DNA of 10,417 bases, from NCBI GenBank assembly GCA_030628225.1, contig DAOVRJ010000069.1, forward strand, positions 1 to 10,417, given 5' to 3'. A program made the position numbers and the translations under genes. Position 1 is the stretch's first letter. The number at the start of each line of letters is the position of its first letter. A model generated the notes under the pieces. It had not been told where the DNA came from, did not search any database, and was given only the letters and a program-made list of their open reading frames with translations. The stretch comes from Candidatus Zixiibacteriota bacterium (lineage in GTDB: Bacteria; SM23-81). Shown here one piece after another: positions 5,646-10,417 of this stretch.

Positions 5646-6950
5646 ATGGAGAATCTGCGGCATAAGATCGAGAAGATGCGAGCCCTGGTGGGCGTGATTG
5701 GTCTGGGCTATGTTGGCCTTCCTCTTGCCGTAGAGTTCGCCAAGGTCGGGTTCAAGGTCACGGGCATCGACCGCTGGAAAAAAAAGGTGGTCACCATCAA
5801 TGCCGGTAAATCGGATGTTGAAGATGTGCCCGGCTCCACCGTGGCCACACTGGTGGCCTCCAAGAAATTGACGGCCACCACCAGCTACACAGCCATCCAG
5901 GAACTCGACGTGATCCTCATCTGCGTGCCCACACCTCTGGGAAAAACCAAAGACCCGGACGTCTCGTTCATCCTCGCGGCAGTGAGAGGAATCAAAAAAC
6001 ACCTTCATCCCGGGCAATTGATCATCCTGGAGAGCACCACTTACCCTGGTACCACCGATGAGCTGATCCTGCCCATTCTGGAGGAAACCGGACTGAAGGT
6101 GGGCCAGGATTTCTTTTTGGCCTTTTCTCCTGAACGTATCGATCCGGGCAACAAGACATTTGGAGTGAAGAACACCCCCAAGGTTGTGGGTGGCATCACC
6201 AAACTATGCACTCAGATGGGCAAGCTGTTCTATGAACAGGTCATCTCAGAAGTAGTCAGCGTTTCCTCCACTAAGAGCGCAGAGATGGTCAAGCTGCTGG
6301 AAAACACCTTCCGCAGCGTCAACATCGGCCTGGTCAACGAGACTGCCCTGATGTGCGACCGGCTGGGCATCGACATCTGGGAGGTGATCGATGCGGCAGC
6401 AACCAAACCTTTCGGGTACATGCCCTTCTATCCGGGGCCCGGGCTGGGCGGCCATTGCATTCCTATCGACCCCCACTATCTCTCCTGGAAGCTGAAAACC
6501 CTGAACTACTGGGCCCGCTTCATCGAGCTGGCCGGGGACATCAACGCCAACATGCCCGCCTACGTGGTCGGCAAGGTCAGCGACGCCCTGAATCGGGAGT
6601 GCAAGAGCATCAGGGGATCCAAGATCCTCATCCTGGGAGCGGCATACAAGCCGGACACCTCCGACGTGCGGGAGTCGCCGGCCCTGGACGTAATCGAGCT
6701 CCTTCAGAAAAAAGGCGCTCAGGTCCAGTACAACGACCCCCATGTGCCCAAATTGCCCATGGATAAGAGCAACCTGTCCTCAGCAGAGCTCACCGTCAAA
6801 CTGGTCAAAGAGGCGGATTGCGTGGTAATCATCACCGACCACAGCATATACGATTATCAGTGGATCGTCGACAATGCCCGGTGCGTGGTGGACACCAGAA
6901 ATGCCACCAAAGGAACGCTGGGCAACGAGAAAAAGATCATCAAACTCTAA
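5646..6950 (+). CDS. wbpA: UDP-N-acetylglucosamine 6-dehydrogenase (WbpA type)
   Basis: A 434-residue NAD-dependent nucleotide-sugar dehydrogenase of the UDP-Glc/GDP-Man family. It oxidises C6 of the sugar twice to give a uronic acid. The N-terminal Rossmann fold has GLGYVGLP (19-26) with Asp42 after the second strand. ESTTYPGTT (129-137) is the conserved active-site loop, and the catalytic Cys271 lies in GPGLGGHCIPIDP (264-276). The C-terminal domain has ILGAAYKPDTSDVRESPA, the usual UDP-binding stretch. SPERIDPG (161-168) is typical of dehydrogenases that act on UDP-N-acetyl sugars (WbpA, WecC, TviB) rather than on UDP-glucose, where NPEFLREG is found. With the WbpB, D, I and E homologues immediately downstream, UDP-GlcNAc is the most likely substrate and UDP-GlcNAcA the product. 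All catalytic elements are present and the length is normal. Confidence 0.93.
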   Translation: MENLRHKIEKMRALVGVIGLGYVGLPLAVEFAKVGFKVTGIDRWKKKVVTINAGKSDVEDVPGSTVATLVASKKLTATTSYTAIQELDVILICVPTPLGKTKDPDVSFILAAVRGIKKHLHPGQLIILESTTYPGTTDELILPILEETGLKVGQDFFLAFSPERIDPGNKTFGVKNTPKVVGGITKLCTQMGKLFYEQVISEVVSVSSTKSAEMVKLLENTFRSVNIGLVNETALMCDRLGIDIWEVIDAAATKPFGYMPFYPGPGLGGHCIPIDPHYLSWKLKTLNYWARFIELAGDINANMPAYVVGKVSDALNRECKSIRGSKILILGAAYKPDTSDVRESPALDVIELLQKKGAQVQYNDPHVPKLPMDKSNLSSAELTVKLVKEADCVVIITDHSIYDYQWIVDNARCVVDTRNATKGTLGNEKKIIKL

Positions 6951-6975
6951 TCGGTAAGCATTCCCAGGAGGAACA

Positions 6976-7986
6976 ATGGTACGTCTTGCCGTTGTGGGAT
7001 CCGGAGCGTGGGGATTCAATCACGTGCGCACCTTCAATCAGCTGCCAGATTGCAAGCTCCAGGTGGTAGTGGACAGGGACGAGGGGGCGCTGGCCAGGGT
7101 GAGGGGAAGCTTCCGCGATCTGGAAACGGAAAGGGATTATCGCACCGTGGTCAGCCGAGGGAACCTTGATGCCGTCGTGGTGGCCTCCAGCGCTGAGAGT
7201 CATTACGAGATCGCCAAAGCCGCCCTGATGGCCAACAAGCACGTGCTGGTGGAGAAACCCCTGGTCCTGCAGACACAGCAGGGAGAGGAGCTGGTCCGGC
7301 TGGCCGAGGACAAAGGCCTGGTGCTCATGGTGGGTCACCTGCTGCTTTATCACCCTGCCGTCCGCAAGCTGAAGGAATACGTGGATGGTGGGGAGCTGGG
7401 CCAGGTTTACTACATGTACTCCAGCCGCATCAACCTGGGAAAGGTACGCACCGCCGAAAACGCTCTCTTGAGCTTTGCTCCTCACGATATCTCTGTTATG
7501 CTCTTCCTGCTGGGGATGATGCCGGATCTGGCCTCGGCCACAGGCCAGTCCTATCTCAACCCGGGGGTGGAAGATGTGACCTTCTTCAGCCTCCATTTTC
7601 CCAACAACGTCATAGGCCACGGGCAGGTTAGCTGGCTGGACCCGCACAAAGTCCGCAAGATCACTGTGGTGGGCAGCAAAAAGATGGTCGTATTTGACGA
7701 CATGGAGAGCGCCGAGAAGATCAAACTGTACGATAAAGGGGTAGATGCTCCGCAGTCTTATGATACCTACGGAGAGTATCAGACCCTGAGGATCGGGGAC
7801 ATCCTCATCCCCAAGATCCAGATGTCCGAGCCGCTGAAGAACGAGTGCCAGCACTTTTTAGACTGCGTGCAGCGTGGTGAAAAACCGATCAGCGATGGCC
7901 AGGACGGGCTGCGGGTGCTGCGCGTCTTAGAGGCTACCCAGAAGTCCCTGGACAACCGGGGGCAGCCCGTGGAGCTGAAATTCTAG
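6976..7986 (+). CDS. wbpB: Gfo/Idh/MocA oxidoreductase, WbpB-like UDP-GlcNAcA 3-dehydrogenase
   Basis: A 336-residue protein of the Gfo/Idh/MocA family. The N-terminal Rossmann domain shows VVGSGAWGFNHVRTF (6-20) and Asp33 at the end of the second strand. VEKPL (92-96) holds the family's conserved Lys94, and FAPHDISV (167-174) supplies the likely catalytic His170. YYMYSSRINLGKVR fits the WbpB/WlbA subgroup. These enzymes oxidise C3 of UDP-GlcNAcA to a 3-keto sugar; in Pseudomonas, WbpB recycles its NADH with 2-oxoglutarate and depends on the WbpE aminotransferase to pull the reaction. Both partners are present here. The start ATG 6976 follows AGGAGG (6966-6971). The gene lies 25 bases after wbpA. 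Family assignment is certain; the exact substrate is inferred from the neighbours. Confidence 0.9.
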   Translation: MVRLAVVGSGAWGFNHVRTFNQLPDCKLQVVVDRDEGALARVRGSFRDLETERDYRTVVSRGNLDAVVVASSAESHYEIAKAALMANKHVLVEKPLVLQTQQGEELVRLAEDKGLVLMVGHLLLYHPAVRKLKEYVDGGELGQVYYMYSSRINLGKVRTAENALLSFAPHDISVMLFLLGMMPDLASATGQSYLNPGVEDVTFFSLHFPNNVIGHGQVSWLDPHKVRKITVVGSKKMVVFDDMESAEKIKLYDKGVDAPQSYDTYGEYQTLRIGDILIPKIQMSEPLKNECQHFLDCVQRGEKPISDGQDGLRVLRVLEATQKSLDNRGQPVELKF

Positions 7987-8036
7987 GACAAGCCGGACCC
8001 CACGTCAGGCATCGGGTTCGTGAAAAAGGAGGGGCA

Positions 8037-8786
8037 GTGACAAAAATCATCCATGCCACGGCCATGGTCGGAGAGAACACCACCATCGGAGAGAATACCA
8101 TCATCTCCCAGGGTGTGACCATCGGCACGGATTGTCTCATTGGCCATGGAGTGATCATCCACCCCCATGTCCGCATCGGAAAAAATGTGCGCATCGATGA
8201 CCATACCGTCATCGGCAAACAACCCATGCGGGCGGCCAATAGCATCCTCAAGACGGAGGACCATCTCCCGCCGGCGGTGATCGGCGACGACTGCACTATA
8301 GGCACCTCTGTGATCATCTACACCGGCTGCCAGATCGGACAGAAGGTGCTGGTGGCCGATTACGCCTCGGTGCGCGAGAACACGAGGGTGGGCGACTACA
8401 CCATCGTGGGCCGGGGGGTAACCGTGGAGAACTACTGCACCGTGGGCCGCTACTGCAAGTTAGAAACCGAAAGCTATATCACCGCTTACTCGGTCCTGGA
8501 GGACCGGGTCTTCATAGCTCCCCAGGTGACCACCTCCAACGACAACTACGTCGGGCGCACCAAGGAGCGATTTAAGCATTTCAAAGGCATCACCGTGAAA
8601 AAGGGCGGCCGGATCGGCGTCGGAGCGGTGGTGCTGCCCGGCAAGGTCATCGGCGAGGACGCCCTGGTGGCCGGCGGATCGGTGGTCACCAGAGACGTGC
8701 CGCCCAGAAAGATCGTCCGCGGGGCACCGGCGCGGGTAGTGAGAGATGTGCCCAAGGAACAGTTGCTGGAGAACCAAGGTTGGTGA
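8037..8786 (+). CDS. wbpD: Left-handed beta-helix N-acetyltransferase, WbpD-like, extended form
   Basis: A 249-residue hexapeptide-repeat acyltransferase. Repeats of the [LIV]-G-x-x-x-x type run through the protein: a first block at residues 5-60 (VGENTTIGENTIISQGVTIG and onward), an irregular loop at about 61-79 (KQPMRAANSILKTEDHLPP), a second block at 80-165, a loop with TSNDNYVGRTKERFKHF (166-182), and a last block ending GGSVVTRDVPPRKIVRGAPARVV. The loop and end match WbpD/WlbB enzymes, which acetylate the 3-amino group of UDP-GlcNAc3NA with acetyl-CoA. Those are about 190 residues; here extra N-terminal coils lengthen the helix. The GTG start follows AGGAGGGG (8027-8034). It overlaps the next gene. 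Acetyltransferase activity is likely; a different acyl group is possible. Confidence 0.85.
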   Translation: MTKIIHATAMVGENTTIGENTIISQGVTIGTDCLIGHGVIIHPHVRIGKNVRIDDHTVIGKQPMRAANSILKTEDHLPPAVIGDDCTIGTSVIIYTGCQIGQKVLVADYASVRENTRVGDYTIVGRGVTVENYCTVGRYCKLETESYITAYSVLEDRVFIAPQVTTSNDNYVGRTKERFKHFKGITVKKGGRIGVGAVVLPGKVIGEDALVAGGSVVTRDVPPRKIVRGAPARVVRDVPKEQLLENQGW

Positions 8787-9922
8787 GACCCGGAGCAAAA
8801 ATCTTCCTGGTGGCCGGGGCCCGACCCAACTTCATGAAGATCGCCCCTATCCTGGACCAGTTGAGGAAGCGAGCCCAATTCCGGCCAATATTGATCCATA
8901 CCGGTCAGCACTACGACGACGTCATGTCGCGGGCCTTCTTTCGGGACCTGGATCTTCTGTCTCCGGACGTGAACTTAGGGGTGGGCTCGGGCAGCCAGGC
9001 TCAGCAGACCGGCCGTATCATGCAGGAGTTCGAGCGGGTGGTTGTGAAGAGACCGCCTGATCTGGTAATGGTGGTGGGAGATGTTAACTCCACGGTGGCC
9101 TGCTCGTTGGTGGCGGCCAAGCGACACATCCCCGTGGCTCACGTGGAGGCGGGACTACGCAGTTTCGACCGCCGCATGCCGGAGGAGATCAACCGGGTGC
9201 TTACCGACGCCATCTCCGACTACCTGTTCACCTCCTGCTCAGATGCCGACGAGAACCTGCTCCGTGAGGGTGTGCCCGGGGAGAAAATTTTCTTCGTGGG
9301 CAACGTGATGATCGACTCCCTGCTGAAGTTTCGGGAGAAGTCCAAAAGCTCCACCATCATGGAGAATCTAAGCCTCCGCCGGCGGGAATATGTCCTGATG
9401 ACCCTGCATCGGCCCTCTAACGTTGACGAACCCAAGATCCTGCGGGGCATTCTCCGCGCCGTGGGGCAAATTCAGCAGCGCATGCCGGTCGTCTTTCCCA
9501 TCCACCCGCGTTCCCGGAAAATGCTGCAGAAATTTGGACTGGAGAAGGAAATCGCCGGGGTCTCCAACCTGCGGGTCATCGACCCAATGGGCTATATCGA
9601 TTTCCTGAGATTGATGGATCAGGCCCGGCTGGTGCTCACCGATTCCGGCGGGATCCAGGAGGAGACCACCGTGCTGGGCATCCCCTGCCTGACTCTGAGG
9701 GAGAACACCGAGCGGCCCATCACCGTCCGTGAGGGCACCAACCGGGTGGTGGGCACAGATCCGCAGCGGATCATCCGGGAGACCGAAGCCATCCTGGAGG
9801 GTCAGCCGGTGAGGCCCCGAAAACCCAAGTTCTGGGATGGCCGGGCCGCCGCCAGAATCGTGGATATACTGTCGAAAACGATGAATTTCCCCCAAGCCCC
9901 GGAAAAACGGAGGAGACGATGA
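8780..9922 (+). CDS. wbpI: UDP-N-acetyl sugar 2-epimerase (WbpI/WecB family)
   Basis: A 380-residue GT-B-fold non-hydrolysing epimerase that inverts C2 of a UDP-HexNAc-type sugar. Visible motifs are [14 protein letters not shown] (11-24), HTGQHYD (40-46), VGDVNST (99-105; Asp101), [19 protein letters not shown] (121-139; Glu123 and Glu135/136), the catalytic-type His210 in [17 protein letters not shown] (288-295) and RENTERP. They correspond to the catalytic Asp, Glu and His of E. coli WecB. Context favours UDP-GlcNAc3NAcA as substrate, giving the manno form as in Pseudomonas WbpI, but plain UDP-GlcNAc cannot be excluded. The start is TTG 8780 (8 bases after GGAG 8768-8771) or GTG 8783, which makes a GTGA stop-start overlap with the preceding gene; the two differ by one codon. 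Its last codons encode Arg x4 because they contain the ribosome site of the next gene. Confidence 0.92.
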   Translation: MVRPGAKIFLVAGARPNFMKIAPILDQLRKRAQFRPILIHTGQHYDDVMSRAFFRDLDLLSPDVNLGVGSGSQAQQTGRIMQEFERVVVKRPPDLVMVVGDVNSTVACSLVAAKRHIPVAHVEAGLRSFDRRMPEEINRVLTDAISDYLFTSCSDADENLLREGVPGEKIFFVGNVMIDSLLKFREKSKSSTIMENLSLRRREYVLMTLHRPSNVDEPKILRGILRAVGQIQQRMPVVFPIHPRSRKMLQKFGLEKEIAGVSNLRVIDPMGYIDFLRLMDQARLVLTDSGGIQEETTVLGIPCLTLRENTERPITVREGTNRVVGTDPQRIIRETEAILEGQPVRPRKPKFWDGRAAARIVDILSKTMNFPQAPEKRRRR

Positions 9923-10417
9923 ATGTTCCCCTGCTGGATCTGAAAGCCCAGTACGCAACCATCAAAGACGAGCTCAGGACGGCGGTGGACGAGATCATGG
10001 AAAGCTGCCGCTTTATCCTCGGCCCCTACGTACAGAATTTCGAGGAGGCGGTGGCTGCCTATTCGAAAACAAAATATGCCGTGGGGGTTGCCTCTGGTAC
10101 GGACGCTCTGCTCCTCTCCCTGCGAGCCTGCGGGGTCGGCGACGGCGATGAGGTGATCACCACTCCCTACACCTTCTTCGCCACGGCGGGAGTGATCTCC
10201 CGGCTGGGAGGTGTCCCCGTCTTCGTGGACATCGATCCCCAAACTTACAACATCAACCCGGATCTCATCGGCGAGAAGATCACGCCGCGCACCAAGGTCA
10301 TCATGCCGGTCCATCTGTTCGGCCAGTGCGCCCGGATGGATCCCATCCTGGCCCTGGCCGAGAAGCACAACCTGAAGGTGGTGGAGGACGCCGCTCAGGC
10401 CATTGGAGCGGAGTATC
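9919..10417 (+). CDS. wbpE: DegT/DnrJ/EryC1/StrS aminotransferase, WbpE-like (3' partial)
   Basis: The first 166 codons of a PLP-dependent sugar aminotransferase, cut by the window end. The N-terminus [10 protein letters not shown], the segment [17 protein letters not shown] (32-48), the phosphate-binding [10 protein letters not shown] (59-68), [11 protein letters not shown] (81-91), FVDIDP (102-107), PVHLFGQ (130-136) and [11 protein letters not shown] (156-166) are all family hallmarks. Asp157 and Gln160 match the residues that hold the PLP ring. The Schiff-base Lys, expected about 25 residues further on, lies beyond the window. In the Wbp pathway this enzyme aminates the 3-keto sugar made by WbpB using glutamate, which also regenerates 2-oxoglutarate. 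ATG 9919 follows GGAGG (9909-9913) and overlaps the epimerase stop in ATGA, so translation is probably coupled. Confidence 0.93.
   Translation, partial: MNVPLLDLKAQYATIKDELRTAVDEIMESCRFILGPYVQNFEEAVAAYSKTKYAVGVASGTDALLLSLRACGVGDGDEVITTPYTFFATAGVISRLGGVPVFVDIDPQTYNINPDLIGEKITPRTKVIMPVHLFGQCARMDPILALAEKHNLKVVEDAAQAIGAEY

Noticed and set aside
6940-7854. A 304-codon open frame on the minus strand across wbpB
   Set aside because: It is antisense to a clear Gfo/Idh oxidoreductase with all its motifs, shows no recognisable domain, and is explained by the codon bias of the + strand gene.
7987-8036. A possible terminator between wbpB and wbpD
   Set aside because: The 50-base gap has no convincing stem-loop with a T-run, and the downstream gene has its own strong ribosome site in the same direction.

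Overview
The window is a one-directional stretch of GC-rich bacterial DNA with every supported gene on the + strand. Genes are packed tightly: most gaps are 4-50 bases, the last two junctions overlap by 4-7 bases, and nearly every gene has a strong AGGAGG-type Shine-Dalgarno site. Several genes start with TTG or GTG. A PorV/PorQ-type outer-membrane barrel lies beside a protein tail that looks like a type IX secretion (T9SS) or FlgD-like sorting end. This points to a Gram-negative, FCB-superphylum-like organism, for example one of the uncultured candidate phyla around Bacteroidota, Calditrichota, KSB1 or Zixibacteria. The phylum itself cannot be fixed from this window.

Layout. (1) Bases 1-1908 form a surface module: the last 23 codons of a gene with a T9SS/FlgD-like C-terminus, a PorV/PorQ-like barrel protein, and a lipoprotein with two fibronectin-III-like domains. 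(2) Bases 1909-2103 are a 195-base noncoding gap, about 44% GC by hand count, holding short CACG-type repeats. It probably carries the promoter of what follows. (3) Bases 2104-4899 are export machinery: a small SLBB-domain protein without the usual Wza N-terminal domain, and a fused Wzz/BY-kinase (Wzc type) with a Tyr-rich tail that runs on into a polybasic end. (4) Bases 4912-10417 are nucleotide-sugar synthesis: a short RmlA-like nucleotidyltransferase, then homologues of WbpA, WbpB, WbpD, WbpI and WbpE, the last cut by the window end.

Taken together the Wbp set covers all steps from UDP-GlcNAc to a UDP-2,3-diacetamido-2,3-dideoxy-uronic acid: 6-oxidation, 3-oxidation, transamination, N-acetylation and C2 epimerisation. 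The SLBB protein and tyrosine kinase would control polymerisation and export of the polysaccharide containing it. No glycosyltransferase, flippase or polymerase is inside the window, so the cluster continues downstream.

The most interesting reading is the neighbourhood of a T9SS-like tail, a PorV-like barrel and a Wbp pathway. In Porphyromonas a Wbp-pathway sugar links T9SS cargo to surface polysaccharide, so this locus may be a related surface-anchoring system. That link is inference. No RNA genes, CRISPR arrays, insertion sequences or clear terminators were seen.
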